Shown here piece after piece: positions 34,185 through 45,585 of a DNA stretch of 64,000 nucleotides. Location: NCBI GenBank assembly GCA_003586115.2, contig QVOM02000049.1, forward strand, positions 20,877,881 to 20,941,880, read 5' to 3'. The notes under the pieces were generated by a model. The model saw only the letters and a list, made by a program, of their open reading frames with translations, had not been told where the DNA came from and ran no database searches. The DNA comes from Salvator merianae (taxonomy: Eukaryota > Chordata > Lepidosauria > Squamata > Teiidae). The position numbers and the translations under genes are program-made. The first letter of the stretch is position 1; every line of letters begins with the position of its first letter.

Positions 34185-34504
34185 GATTTCAGACCAAAGC
34201 TGGGGACAAGGGGCCCATCCTTCTAGATAGACCAAACGCTCTCTGGAAAGTCCCACTTTTATTAGAGTTCAGAGCAAAGGAGTATCATCACAAACTGTAA
34301 CACCTGGATCCAGGAACTGCCCAATACCACCTAGTGCAATCATGCTATCATCACACAGACCTGCAGCTGCATTCAGCTGCAAACATTCATCTCTCACAGT
34401 TTTCCTTATCAAGACAGTTCCTCCTGGATCCTGGTATACAAAAACACTTCACTTAACAGAAAGGTCTACAGCATTGCTCATTTAACCTTCTTAGTTTTCT
34501 CCAT
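34170..34504 (-). repeat. 5' LTR of the provirus
   Basis: Begins near TGGAGAAAACTAAGAAGG and ends CATTTGCACCA, two bases before the primer binding site. An AATAAAAG polyadenylation signal lies at about 34255-34262 on the minus strand. It matches the 3' LTR over its full length; the U3-like first half is almost unchanged and most differences lie in the last 90 bp. Confidence 0.88.
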
Positions 34505-34529
34505 GGATAATCACTCTCCCGTGTTCCCT

Positions 34530-34637
34530 ATAGTTAAACCAATTTCAACTGTTTCAGCTTCAAAGCACGTTAGGATCGGTTTAGTTCAGTTTGTTCTCAA
34601 ATCAAACCATCAAATTCAGATCTGGCACACATCTCTA
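34530..34637. mobile_element. Partial hAT-like MITE (TAGRGATGTGCAC family)
   Basis: Only one end is clear: reverse-complemented right terminus TAGAGATGTGTGCCAG with TTGA-rich interior, as in the copies at 15146 and 52172. The other end is not recognisable; it may have been lost near the provirus insertion. Confidence 0.4.
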
Positions 34638-34722
34638 AATTGTGCATATGACCTATGGGCTTAATTCATAAAGGATTCTTTTGTTGAAAGTATTTTATCA
34701 GTGTTCCATATTCACACTCTTT

Positions 34723-34856
34723 GGCTGCATCCAAACCTTGCTTACTTATTCCACTATATTTTGATATTCTGGAATAAAGCATGGATAGTCCAGAATATCC
34801 ATGCTTTATTCCAGAATACACAAATATAGCAGAATATGTGATGTCTGGATGGAGCC
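34723..34856. mobile_element. Short palindromic MITE (GGCTGCATCCARAC)
   Basis: Arms GGCTGCATCCAAACCTTGC and (right, inverted) GGCTCCATCCAGACATCAC. The centre is a strong hairpin: TCTGGAATAAAGCATGGATA and its inverted copy TATCCATGCTTTATTCCAGA, separated by a few bases. Related termini occur near 3896 and 55461. Confidence 0.68.
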
Positions 34857-34867
34857 AATTTTGCATT

Positions 34868-35215
34868 GGCTGGTATACTGGCCCATGGAGCATTTTAGAA
34901 GCCTGACTTCTGCACCCCCTTTAGAATGCCCTATTTGCACTGGACAGAGCAATGGTGCCATATCCGATCCCACTGGTGGACCTCTTACAAGTAGTCCACA
35001 AGTGGACTACTGTTAATATACTATACCATGAAGGGTGTGCAGACATTATGCCCCCATGGGCCAGTATACCAGATCTGACCTCTTTTTGGCAGAAAGTCCT
35101 GAAGCCGTGCTGGAAATATGCCACTTCTGGACACACCACTAAAAAGGTCCTGACGGGGAACTGTGAAGGTTGGGAACTTTAGTTCCTGGCCTTCAGTCCC
35201 AGCAGTCAGGGCTGG
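34868..35215. mobile_element. Decayed DNA-transposon copy with a 17-bp perfect inverted repeat
   Basis: GGTATACTGGCCCATGG at 34872-34888 is repeated inverted at 35054-35070. Nearby words (CACTGGACAGAGCA, CCAGTATACCAG) recur at 14570 and in 62680-63005. True termini not determined. Confidence 0.4.
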
Positions 35216-35857
35216 GCTTGGAATGGGCTGTTTGAAATGAGGACAGGCCTAAGAGTGAACCACCTTGCCTGAGCCAGCACGACGTGGGATAGCCTTTGTT
35301 TCCTGCCTCCTAGCAGGATGGATTCAACTTAACCTTCCTATTTGTTTTACTGGAAGTACATACTAATAAATTCTCTTCCCGGCTTAGTTTCTGGTCTCAG
35401 TTAATCCCACTGTGCATTGATTTTGAGGTCTGTTAGCATTTTCACCCATCTTACAAACACATATTAACTTTATTACATGTTTCTTCTGTTCGTCATTCTG
35501 TTTGTTTATAGTAACCTAACTTTAGAAACCATCCATTTCTATACTAGCCCCAAGTTCAGTCCTATAAGTAAGCTATGTGTCTATTGGACACTGTAGTAAA
35601 AACAACAACAACCATGATTCCTGTTTCCTTTAGAATACAAATCCCTAAACCAGTCCCTCAAACAAAATTTATGATTTCCTCCAAATATATGCAGCATTTC
35701 CCACCCCAAAAGGAATGTAAAATAGGTGCAGTGTTCAGGCAGGTGGAGAAGTTTGGCCATCTCTGTTTTGACAGAAATATGAAAGCCGTCTGTCCTCTTA
35801 CTCTTCCTGTATTCATCCACACAAATATGCTTATATTCACATCAAGTCTGTAATCTA

Positions 35858-36244
35858 GGGGTCTGTTTGCACTTATAGAATAGTACAGACAGCGGTGCAG
35901 TGCCATCCACACTGCGAGGACTGGAACAGCCCCAAACTGGGCTCCCAGCACTCACAGTGCAGCTGCTGGCCTGCTTGCCATGACAATGGCTGTGGAAAAG
36001 TGCAGCTGGTGCCATGCAGACCGGGGATGTGTCATGCAACTGAGCAGCAATGCTGCTGACTGGGATAAGTCCAACTGCTCCCAGTCAATTTGTGGGCAGT
36101 GATTTAGTGCTTTAAGATGTCTGCAGCTGGTAGTATTTGGGAGTGTCTGCAAATGCTCCTGGATGCTAGAGCTTCTGCACAGTGCGGATGCACTTTGCTA
36201 GTGAGTGTCTGGGTGCTCACTAGTATCGAAGTGTGAACAGGCCC
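35858..36244. mobile_element. GGGCCTTTTTGCACTT-type MITE, 387 bp
   Basis: Left end GGGGTCTGTTTGCACTTA; reverse-complemented right end GGGCCTGTTCACACTTCG. Interior words CATCCACACTGCGAGGACTGG, CTTGCCATGACAATGGCTG and CTCCTGGATGCTAG are shared with 47878-48310 (same order) and partly 27272-27718. Confidence 0.75.
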
Positions 36245-37550
36245 TAAATCTCACTTTCCTGAGAGCAAGCACGACTGTGTGCAATGAGATATCGGGGAGA
36301 TGTGGTAAGATTTCCAGCTGCTATACAGACTGCTTGGTGCTGATTTGAGATGTCACTTTTCAGGTAAATTGATAACTGAGGAGCCACCCACAGGAACTGA
36401 AGGAACATAGAGAATCTTTGAAAAACAAATTTCCTGCCTTCAGTTAGGTGGCAGCTGAAGCAAAACTTAGAGTGATATGTTTTTAGAGCAACAGTATAAC
36501 TCAACATGGAGTATAATAATTTCAAACGTGAAGGGCATTTAAGGTTCTCCCTCCCCCACCTGCAAACAGATTTGCATGATAGGTTGCCATTTCTTCTCTT
36601 ATGGAAGAAAGGCAAAGATCTTTAATAAAAGCTGGCAGGGTTTTAACCATTCTCCTCCTCCTGTAAAATTATTCCAGAACTCTGTGAATCTGCATCTTAG
36701 TCAGACCACAGGATTTGCTGGACTGCATTTGTTTCTTTATATGATATGCTGTTTGAATACAAGTTTGGATATTAAGACCATATTCTTGCCATCATCGTGA
36801 TGTCAGGCAGGAGCATTACATGCCAATTAAGAAGGACCATTTCATCTACTGTGGATAATTCTAGTCTCCTTTAATGCCCACATAAAAGTGAAGTAAAATC
36901 TCTTTCCTTCTCCCTGTTTAAATACGCAAATTAATCTTCTCAAACTTAATGGAGATCAATGAAAAAAACAGGTGAAATTAAGACTTCAATCAGAGCTGTT
37001 TTCCACAGGCTTGCAGCCAAGTTGCCTTTGTTTTTAATTGACCTAAGAGCTCTGTCTGGTATAAAATAAAGGCCCTCTGGTTAATATTTTACACTCTGGA
37101 AAGGCTGGAATCAATATATCTTACTCCATCCTTTTAAAATTGAATTTCTCATGAGCTTCTCCTTTATCAGGGAAGCCAATATTCTTTTACAGCACTACTG
37201 ACTATTGGAAAAAAAAGTGCTGGAAATTGAAATTGATTTCTTTCGTTCATATTTTATGTTGAAATTTTAAATATATTTCAGTGGTTAATTCTGAGGCACC
37301 AAATTGTCCCAGAAATTCTTAGTCCAGGTGTTAATGAAAGACACTAAATGATGCTTTTGTATTCCTTATCCATGCTTGTAGATTTAGCTGACATCCCCTT
37401 GTCCATTATAGGACTGGACCTCAAGATCTGATTTAAATTATGTTTTTTAATTAAAATATCTACTGCCTTCATTCTTAAGTAGTTTCAAAAAGCCCATAAT
37501 AAAGGAAAAAAAGAAGGGGGGGAAGAGAAAAATCAGTGGTATTTGATAAG
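36245..37550. other. No gene or repeat recognised
   Basis: No repeat ends, and the frames (for example 123 codons at 36244-36615, minus) have no family features. The 36960-37190 part looks like single-copy sequence within this window. Confidence 0.4.
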
Positions 37551-37745
37551 GGAGGAGTGGCTGTACTTCAGTGGTAGAGCAAACTGCCTGGAAAGCAGAG
37601 GGCTGCCAGTTCGATCCCAGCCTCTCCCCAAAAGTAGGCAATGGCAAACCACTTCTGTATCTCTGCTAAGAAAACTGCATAGAGGTGCCCAGGCAGTCCA
37701 CCAGGAGTCGGATATGACTCAGTGATACCCAACAGCAACAACATC
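37551..37745 (+). mobile_element. tRNA-headed SINE with L2/MIR-like tail, copy 2 (near full length)
   Basis: Starts GGAGTGGCTGTACTTCAGTG with an A-box-like region, then GCCAGTTCGATCCCAGCC as B box. The body GGCAAACCACTTCTGTATC leads to the tail CACCAGGAGTCGGATATGAC, TCAGTGATACCC and a CAACAACAAC end. About 195 bp. The tail resembles those of SINEs mobilised by L2-type LINEs. The tRNA-like head is not a functional tRNA: it lacks a foldable anticodon arm in the right spacing. Confidence 0.85.
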
Positions 37746-38310
37746 ATGTGAATAGTGGCAAAAGGTTGCAAAATGGCTGTAAAAGTGCTGCCCAGGTCAT
37801 CCTGGAGCCAACCGAAGCCATGCTGGGATTCAGGAAGGTGCTCTGTGAGTGGCTTCTCTAGGGAGACTGCTTTTTCTTGTCCTCTAGGTGAAGGCAACTC
37901 CAGTTTATCATTGCAAGGCAAAACCCAAATCTCATTTTGCAGGTTTCCAAGACTGTACTAAAGCAAGGAGAGTCACGCTTGAACAACCATAACACAAGGG
38001 ATATCACAGAACTGACTGTGCAAAAGCAAAAGACTGTTATACAAAATTGGGTTACACGTTTAGCATTGCCCTCATGACATGTGGAAACCCTTGAGACACA
38101 GCAAATATGAAAGCAATGGAACTATGTTCAGAATCTGTGTCCTATTCCCATCCTTCTCCATAACTCATAAGGACAATAAATGTCCTATTTCATTATATTG
38201 CTTTTATATATACTGTGTTTATATAATAGATTGAGTGTATATATATAACTATTTTTTTGTAAGCAACCCAAAGAATTGGGGTTAGTTGAGTGGCCATAGA
38301 AGTCTTGCCA

Positions 38311-38330
38311 GTAAGTAAGTAAGTAAGTAA
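38311..38330. repeat. (AAGT)n microsatellite
   Basis: Five GTAA units. Confidence 0.9.
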
Positions 38331-38716
38331 ATCAGAAGTTACTGCAAAGCAGATGCAAGGTCACTCTACTGGTCTTGCTGAGAGGCCAAGTACATTGAAA
38401 CATCTTCTGAAACATTTCCATTCCATGTAGACATTAGAAAAAAGTTGCAACTACGAGCTTATACCTGAAGTTTGTTTCTTTCCTCCCCCCCCCCCAACTA
38501 AATCTAGTTTTCTTCTGTGATGTGAATTTTAGCCTGAGTGTACAGACTGTCTTGTTTTTTCCAATCTAGAGGTACTCCCTCCCCCCAGTTTTTTTAAAAG
38601 AAAAACCTTCCCCTTTAAGTGAAAATCCCCCTAACACACCTAATCAATTCAGAGCTGCCTTATGTGTCCCTCAGTGACTCAGTTTTCTAGTGGATTGTCA
38701 CAGAATTGGAGTCTTA

Positions 38717-39090
38717 GGATCTTTCTGCACAAAAAAGCCATGATCTGGAACAGTGGGTCTGGATCAACCAGGGCCACTGGTCCACATCATGGCATGCAGT
38801 GGTCTGGAACAGCACTGTCTGCACAATGGCACTGGTTCAGACAAATGCCCACACCACCCTGAAGCTTGTGTGAGCTTTGGGATCAGCCTCAGAGGGCTCT
38901 GAATGGGTAGGAATTAAAGTTCCTAGCCCTGGAATCCCCCAGGGATGATGCACGGTGGTGCTCTGCTGAAATGGGTCTGCCGGTAATCTAGAAAATAGGG
39001 ACATGCCTTCTGCACACCTCTGTGTTCTGGATCAGATCCCTCTGATCTGCCAGTAAACCTGTTTAATCAGGTCTACCAGCAATTCAGATC
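38717..39090. mobile_element. Partial Harbinger-like MITE related to 14479-15007
   Basis: Left end GGATCTTTCTGCAC preceded by TTA, and the core CTGAAGCTTGTGTGAGCTTT shared with 14830 and 61851. The right terminus was not found, so the end coordinate is approximate. Confidence 0.5.
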
Positions 39091-39618
39091 AATAATGATA
39101 CTATATGAGTCCAACATAATGTTCCATAATGATTCCATTTGAGTCCAACAGAATTGTGTAACAGTGTAACATGTCATTACCAACCATAGGGTGTTCCTTC
39201 TATTCTTTTTTTTTTTCTCATATTAAAAAAAGAAAAAGAAAAAAGCATTCGCAAAAAAAAAATAAAATCATTATCTATCTATCTCTATATAGGAATTAAA
39301 TTGAACTATGCCTGCCAGTTCTTGCATACCTCCCAAGCCTGGAAAATGTCAATATGACAATTAAATCAATGCTGTCTAGAGGAGAATGTTCTTTTACTGC
39401 AGCACAGAAATATAGTTTATGGCTAATTTAGGATTTGTTACCATTTTTATTTTCAAGGAACTAAGAAATTGATAGAGGCATGCATTAATGGATCCACTTT
39501 TGCTTGGGCTTTGACTGTGTACATTCACATGATTTCATAAGGTAACAGGTTTTATCTTATCTACTTAGCATACCAACACAGTAAACTTAAACTGGGTTAA
39601 AATATATCCACTTTCTTA

Positions 39619-40028
39619 GGGTGCGATCAGACAGGGCTTTTCTGGTCACCCCTTTAAGAAAAAGCGTCCCTTCTGTAGACACATACAAAAAAGGTAAACA
39701 GTTAAAGGAATCAGTGTCCAAAATTCTGCCTCATTTTTCCACACTTCAGCGTTCTTTGCCTCCAAGTCTGGCAATGTCTTCCTTGACAACTAGTGCTCAC
39801 TGCTGATTGGCCATTCAACTGCCCATGGCCCTGATTGATTGCTCAACTATATCAGCTGTTTCCATGTCATGTTTTACTACATTTCCTGCCTCTGGGCTTA
39901 TGTAATTCCTGCCCTATCTACCTAAAAAAAGAGTCGCTTCAGTGCTATGAAACCCGGAATGAGGAAGAAGTGTCTATTCCCAGGCTTCAAGACAGGATAG
40001 GGCAAACTTAAGGAGACAACGTCTGTCC
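39619..40028. mobile_element. Harbinger-like MITE (GGGTGYGATCAGACA family), copy with TTA duplication
   Basis: Left end GGGTGCGATCAGACAGGGC; right end ACGTCTGTCC. TTA flanks both ends, the classic Harbinger target duplication. The interior aligns through ~400 bp with 946-1390. No coding frame. Confidence 0.78.
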
Positions 40029-40529
40029 TTACAGCATCATATTTGCTCAGAGGGCATTTCATTAAACATGTCAATGTTCTCCATTGCACAGTGAAAGTAC
40101 CTTAATAAGGCAGCTGGTCTCCATTGGAAGTAATGGAAACTGGCCTCAATTAAGGTGCCTTTCATGTATAAGGGAGTTGGAGCCTCAGAATCAGGCATAC
40201 AGCTGAAAATAGATAAATAGTATTCATTATAGTATTCACTAAACGGCACCTCACATAATTCTTTGGTGGAAGCCACAGCACTTACCGTGACACCAAACTT
40301 AGTATAAATTTCAACTGTACATACATTTAAGCCTTGTGACAGAAAGTGTATTCAAATGTCACTTTCTATATCTAATTCTGTGCTAATTTAAGCCTTTAAC
40401 TCCAGGGTTCAAACTACATATGATAGATGCAGAAGTATATATTTAAATATAATTCTCTCTGTATGGATAAGGTATGGATGGATATGTATGGATAAGATGG
40501 CTAGGTGTGGTTCTTACAGAACTAAAGGA

Positions 40530-41447
40530 TAGGGATGTGCTGAGCACCTTTGTCACTTTCATGCTTCGTACGAAAAACCCACTTTTTAAAATCTAATTGT
40601 GAATGCGAACAGTGAAGCTTACCTTTATTTTTGCCAAAGTTCATGATCTTCATCATTGTTGATGTTCCTTCCTTGTCTCTGTCTGTGCTCGCATGATTTT
40701 GTTGCCTAATAAAAAGTTCTACTTCTTCCAACTTGGAGGAAGTGGAATTTCTTATCTTAGTGTCAGCAATTGGTCACTGTATTTGAGTGACTGGTACACT
40801 AACATGTTGGGTGCCTTGGTTCCCTACTGCCAGGGAAACAGGTATTTGATTTGTTTTTGACATTGGGGGGGGGGAGGCAAAAGGCACCAGGAGAGACCAG
40901 AAGTTGTTAGTCAGAATGAAGACTTCAACTGTGAGTCTTGCACTCTGTGTATCTGGGCTGTGGGTTCACTTCTTTGGTTTTTACCATGGCTCACCTTTTG
41001 TTTTAATTTCATTGCCCCCTCTGCAATGAAATTAAAGCAAAAGGTAAGGCAACATAAGAGCAAGGGAGGCTCACTGCAGTGGGGGTGGATGGGTCTTTAT
41101 TTTTGCCCAATTGCCCAGCCTGCTGCCCTTGTGCCCATCCACCCTTAAAGGTATGAACTGCTACCATTTTTTTCCTTTGGGTTAAACGTATGTTTTATGT
41201 ACCTTGAAAGAAATTATTAAAAAAAAAAAAATGGCGGCAGCTCATAGCTGGGCAATTGCTGACAATTAAAACACATGCCACGCCACCGCCTGGACATTTA
41301 TTTACATGTTGACTTTTTGGCAAAAAGCTTTGCTGTGAAAACAAAGCCGGCATTCTTTCCTTTGCAGTTTTTCGCACGAAAACGAGGCTTGCCAGCTTTG
41401 CTTCGCTATGAAGTGAGAAACAAAAAATGACTTTGTGCACACCCCTA
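40530..41447. mobile_element. hAT-like element (TAGRGATGTGCAC family), 918 bp, perfect 8-bp duplication
   Basis: Left end TAGGGATGTGCTGAGCAC; reverse-complemented right end TAGGGGTGTGCACAAAG. CTAAAGGA flanks both sides exactly (40522-40529 and 41448-41455). The right half contains TTTTTCGCACGAAAACGAGG, nearly identical to the copy at 56724. An L1-like 3' end (41160-41230) lies inside, and a hairpin at 41000-41042 (TTTAATTTCATTGC / GCAATGAAATTAAA). No transposase motif. Confidence 0.85.
41160..41230 (+). mobile_element. L1-type 3' end nested in a hAT-like element
   Basis: TTCCTTTGGGTTAAACGTATG and GTTTTATGTACCTTGAAAG followed by an A13 run; matches the L1 3' UTR end at 545-600. Target duplication not determined. 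Confidence 0.6.
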
Positions 41448-41654
41448 CTAAAGGAGCACAGGGGTTCTTTAATTCCCTCAATGCTACTGCCTTTTGCAGC
41501 TCGCTTTTTAAAACTAGAATTAATCAATTTTAAAACTAGTATTAAAATTAGTGTTGAATGGATGGCCCTGTATTTGGGATTGTAGACTCATTTCCTCACA
41601 GCTTGAATTTGGGTATGGGGCCATTAGCTCCTGAAAATGAAGTCTAGGAAAATC

Positions 41655-41675
41655 TTTTTTTTTTTTTTTTTTTTT
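41655..41675. repeat. Poly-T run
   Basis: About 21 consecutive T; on the minus strand it could be the tail of an old retroposon, but no body is recognisable. Confidence 0.9.
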
Positions 41676-42654
41676 AACGCTATGCCATGGAGACAGTTTC
41701 CTGGAATAGAGCACAGTCAAAATGGATATTCCTAGAGTTCCTCTTTCAGGAACTAGGCCTTCTGGGCTCCCCAAAGCTAGGTATTTATTCACCTTTCTGT
41801 CTTTCCCAAAGATTCTGAATTTCATAGTGTTGGAAGCTATGGTACAAGCTATGGATATGCATAATCTGGGACTCTCTGATTATTTTTTTTCTAAAACAAG
41901 CAGCAAGAATGGAGGAAGTGCATTCCTGTAGTCAATCTAGTTTGGACCCTGTCATGGGCTGGACACTTAATAAAAACAAAAACATATTCGACACTATTAT
42001 ACCCAAGAAGACTCCCTTGAGATTTAAAGAAAAAATGTGGCCTTTTTATAGTGCCAATAAATATGACAGTTACAGAGGGAAACACTATGAAAAATGACCG
42101 AGTTTTACTGCATTTGGGATGATTGCTCTATATTCAGGGCAGGATAATAGCCAATAAAAGTTTGCAGTGGATGATCTTGTTGTGCATTTCTGGAATATTT
42201 ATTATATGAGGTTTTAGGAGATATCACAATGTGGGCAAACGTGTGCATTTAACTTTTTTGAGAATTCTTATTTGTAAAGCGTGACTCTGGTGCCATCAGT
42301 TTGATGCAGAATTAGCTCCCACAATCCTACTGCTTCTGGGTTATGAGACAAATACATATAATCTAACTCATGGCAGGATTATTTTATGGTAAACTTTATC
42401 GTTTCTGCTTCTGATACTAGGTCTGTGGAGACTCCAGCGCTCATTTTGCATTGCCTCAAAACATTGCATTGCTCAAAGGCATTGCCTCAATGCATTGCAT
42501 TGCTCAAAGGCATTGCCTCTGGAGCTGTGCCTCCAGCAAAGATGACAACTGCAGTGATGGTCTCCAGATTAGGACCCCTGAGTGGGGGAATATAGGTTAT
42601 TACTGACAGTCTAGCGATAAAGTGCTCAAACCAGTTCTGGGTGTGTGATGAGTC
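41676..42654. other. Unassigned DNA with a short tandem duplication
   Basis: At 42460-42515 the word CATTGCATTGCTCAAAGGCA (then TTGCCTC) is present twice in tandem. Otherwise nothing recognised. Confidence 0.4.
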
Positions 42655-42775
42655 AGCATAAGAACATTAGGAGTGCCTCATTGGATCAGACCAATGGCAA
42701 ACCAGCTACACAAGGAAACCCACTAGCAGGCCATGAACACACAGCTTCCCCTGTTCACAGGTGCCTCCATACACA
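42655..42775 (-). mobile_element. CR1-type LINE 3' end, antisense, decayed
   Basis: Starts ATAAGAACATTAGGAGTGCC then GGATCAGACCAATGGCAA, the inverted form of the CR1 terminal phrase, followed by CAGGCCATGAACACACAGC. Strongly diverged. Confidence 0.55.
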
Positions 42776-43304
42776 GCTTCCTATAGTAAGCTGATTATCT
42801 GCTTAATTATTCCATTAGGAGTAGTCAACAGTGCTGTGGTCCTCATATGCTGAAAGCCGTTGGTCAAAATGGCCTCCGTTTGACAGATACCCATGGTGAA
42901 AGAACATTGATAAAACTCTTGGCTACTAGGGAGATAAGGATTCAAATTTCCAATCTTCCAAGAAACTCATTAAGTGACCTTGAACTAGATATTGCTGCTC
43001 AGGCTAACCTGATTTATGTGTTAGGATGGAAATGGGGAAAAAAAGAACATGGTAGCTGTTGGAGTACTTGTTTATCTGCTGGGATGTTGGTCCCAATCAA
43101 GCTATACAGTATTATGATCTGTAGAGAGGCCATCATGGCAAGGCCATCATCCTCAGAAGCCAATGGGATGGGCACCCATGACATGGTCTTTTCACAGCCT
43201 CAGGCTGTGAAATGCCCTTCCTTTTGAGGTATGGCAAGCTCCTTCCCTTTATACATTCAAGAGTTATATAAAGATGACTAAAGAGGCAGTTATCTCCCTA
43301 GACT

Positions 43305-43425
43305 GTGTTCTACACTGTTTTTATCCAGTTTTCATTTTTTGGTGTGTATTTTATGTATTCTAACTGTGTAACCCTCCCTGAAAATTTAGGGTATAGAGTG
43401 GGATATAAATGTTCAAAACACACAA
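43305..43425 (+). mobile_element. Retroposon 3' tail (GGGTATARGGYGGGATA type)
   Basis: TTTTTATCCAGTTTTCATTTTT, GTAACCCTCCCTGAAAATTT then GGGTATAGAGTGGGATATAAA. Same tail as 2885 and 5035. Confidence 0.55.
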
Positions 43426-43484
43426 ATATTAAGGAGACCATGATCAGCAAGAAGGCTTAACTCCAGTTAGTGGAGTGCAGATTG

Positions 43485-43700
43485 AGGTATGATCTGCACA
43501 GGTATGGACATGTGCACCAATGGGACCACCCCTGGTCTGGAGAGCTTGCTTCAGTTCCAGATTGGGAGGGGGCTGTCCACATGGACCATGCAACCTGGCC
43601 CAGGCAAACTTTGAGGCAGGGAAATGAAAGTTCCCAGGCATCAAAGTTTCTATCCAGACCCATGATAGAAGTGGGTCATTTTTGGCATTTCATGTCATGG
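43485..43700. mobile_element. Probable decayed DNA-transposon copy
   Basis: GATCTGCACAGGTATGGAC near the start and GGGAAATGAAAGTTCCCAGGC near the end resemble the 14479/38717/34868 group (GGAATTAAAGTTCCTAGCC at 38910; GGAACTTTAGTTCCTGGCC at 35170). Termini unresolved; mirror-image frames on both strands are not genes. Confidence 0.35.
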
Positions 43701-44059
43701 GCCTGGGCAGGTAGCTTAGTCCAATACCTATGTTGCCTTTTGCAAAGTGCTTTCACTGGTGTGCAGAAGGAGCATTCCCAGGAGTGGATTCCAACCCTGA
43801 GAGCAAGTCAGAAGCAAGTAATGTGCATAGCTCTCTTCTGGTGCAGTTCAAAGGAGCCATGTTGATCTTGCCTTAGCGCATGGAAATTGTGCTGTTAACA
43901 TTATCAATCTATTTTTTTAGGAACTACTTTTGGATAGGAAAGACCTAATTCTAGGCTACATCCAGATGCATTAAAAAGTGACTCAAAAGTGTCTGATCCC
44001 TCACTAGTAAGTGAGTGCAAACAGGCCCTGAGTGTTGAAGAATATTCAAATAGTGGTGC

Positions 44060-44145
44060 TAGAGAAGGCTTTTGAGAGTCCCTTTGGCTGCAAGGAGATC
44101 AAATTGGCCAATATTAAAGGAAATCAACTCTGACAGTTGCTTACC
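44060..44145 (+). mobile_element. RTE/BovB LINE fragment
   Basis: GCTTTTGAGAGTCCCTTTGG, CTGCAAGGAGATCAAATTGG then TAAAGGAAATCAACTCTGAC match 30885-30950 closely. This 80-bp piece lies between two MITE-like segments. Confidence 0.7.
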
Positions 44146-44204
44146 TGAATCCAACCAGCTGTGATCAACTAAACTGTAGTCTCCAACCCGACCTGCGTGA
44201 TCAG

Positions 44205-44550
44205 ATGAGGATCAGGGAAGGTGCGTTCGCACCATTTCTGGCTTCAAAATGGTGGCAGGGCAGGGCCAACAGGGCCACGCAGGCACAGTCTGCTGGTTCG
44301 CACCCCAGTTCGGACCTTGGGTCCGGACCCTGGTGGCCTTTTCGGACACAGGCTCAAATACAGACTCTGGGGGGTTCAAACACAGACACTCTGGGTTCAA
44401 ACACAGCTACCAAACTAGTGTGCTCCCATTTGCACTGCATCCAGCACTGGTTGGCTTGCAGAGTGTTCCAGACCCCTCACTATACCTGAACCCGACCAGC
44501 CCGAACCATGCTAGTTAGACCATTATAATGTCATAAGTGCAAACAGGCCC
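44205..44550. mobile_element. Probable GGGCCTTTTTGCACTT-type MITE
   Basis: The right end GTGCAAACAGGCCCC matches this family. The left end is near 44215 (GGAAGGTGCGTTCGCACC) but decayed. An inner direct repeat GGTTCAAACACAG occurs twice at about 44371-44406. Another right end of the same type (GAGTGCAAACAGGCCCT) is at 44020-44036. Confidence 0.5.
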
Positions 44551-44892
44551 CTTGTTCTAACCAAGGGCATGAAAGTGGAAGAAAAGCACATGAGATGCAA
44601 AGCTACAGATGTGAAGCTTTTTCTCTCAAGCCCAGCATTTGCATGCTACTCCAAATGGACTGAGCCTGCAGCTGTTTGTAGGAGGAAAAGAGAGCCAGGA
44701 CAAATTATTATATCATCACCCAACTAATTCCTTATCCCTTCTCCTGCCTTTTCTCCTGCAAAACAAGGGAGAATTAATTCCAGGTACAACTTCCTTATCC
44801 CTAATGAGCAAGAGCTCCCACTGGGTGGTGCAGTCAAGGAAAAGTGGCAAAGATCACTGTTTCCCTGGGGAGTGAAGTCCTGTCTGCTTTGC

Positions 44893-44995
44893 TTATTTTT
44901 ATTTTTATTTATTTTTATTTATAACATTTGTATCCTGCCCTTCACCTGGAGGTCCCAGGGTGGATCACAACATATGATAAAATGCTGGATAATCT
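44893..44995 (-). mobile_element. Retroposon 3' tail, antisense
   Basis: TTATTTTTATTTATTTTTAT, then TTGTATCCTGCCCTTCACCTGG and CCCAGGGTGGATCACAACA, the antisense form of a common reptile SINE/LINE tail. Confidence 0.5.
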
Positions 44996-45585
44996 AGGAT
45001 GCCTGGATCATTCAAATGGAGGCTCTTTTAAAATAAACTGCTTTGGGACTTCATGAATCAAGATTAAGAAAATCTGACTTAAACTATATGATGGATTCTG
45101 TGTTCCAGCAGTGAATAGAACAGTTCTGGGGACTGACCCATACAGAGAAATCTTTATTGTCTATCTAGCCTCCAATACTAGACCCAGCCCCGAAAGGAAA
45201 TACACTCACCTTTTCTTTAAAAAATTCTCTAAAAAATGTGCTTCAAACCATTTTCCTTGTTCCATTAGATGCTACCTTTAAGCTCTAGACTTCATTCTCC
45301 GAGTTTAAGGAACATTTGGAAACTGTTTCACATGCAAGACTAAATGAAGATAGGAGCTTCCTCCAACTCATGCATGAAGAATGAAAATAATTTAAACCAA
45401 AAAGAATACTACACCCATCCAATATAGGATAGATCCTGTATCTAAAACAAAAGAAAGCAGGGTTCCCACAATTTTAAAAGTTGGTTTGTTTACACTGATA
45501 CTCCACTCTTCACCAATGGACCCAGTAAGATACTTTGCACAGAAGGTAGAATTTCAGCAAGTATATCTTCTATGAACCTTCTGAT

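Larger units (their letters stand above)
32285..34504 (-). mobile_element. Internally deleted endogenous retrovirus with paired LTRs
   Basis: A 2.2-kb minus-strand provirus. Order in its own direction: 5' LTR (34504-34170), primer binding site (34167-34148), duplicated leader, gag start (33940-33500), end of protease (to 33351), start of reverse transcriptase (33313-33230), envelope-like segment (33227-32718), polypurine tract (32640-32621), 3' LTR (32620-32285). The flanks carry ATTATCC on both sides (read on the minus strand), a 6-7 bp target duplication, so the insertion is whole and its gaps are internal deletions. By hand count the LTRs differ at about 17 of 335 positions (~5%). No complete viral gene survives. 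The gag and protease fragments look betaretrovirus-like (class II). Confidence 0.87.

Noticed and set aside
36244..36615. 123-codon minus-strand frame
   Set aside because: No recognisable features; begins inside unassigned DNA adjoining a MITE end.
37553..37625. Possible tRNA gene
   Set aside because: It is the head of a SINE: A/B-box-like words are present but the cloverleaf is not sound, and the same tail follows in two other copies.
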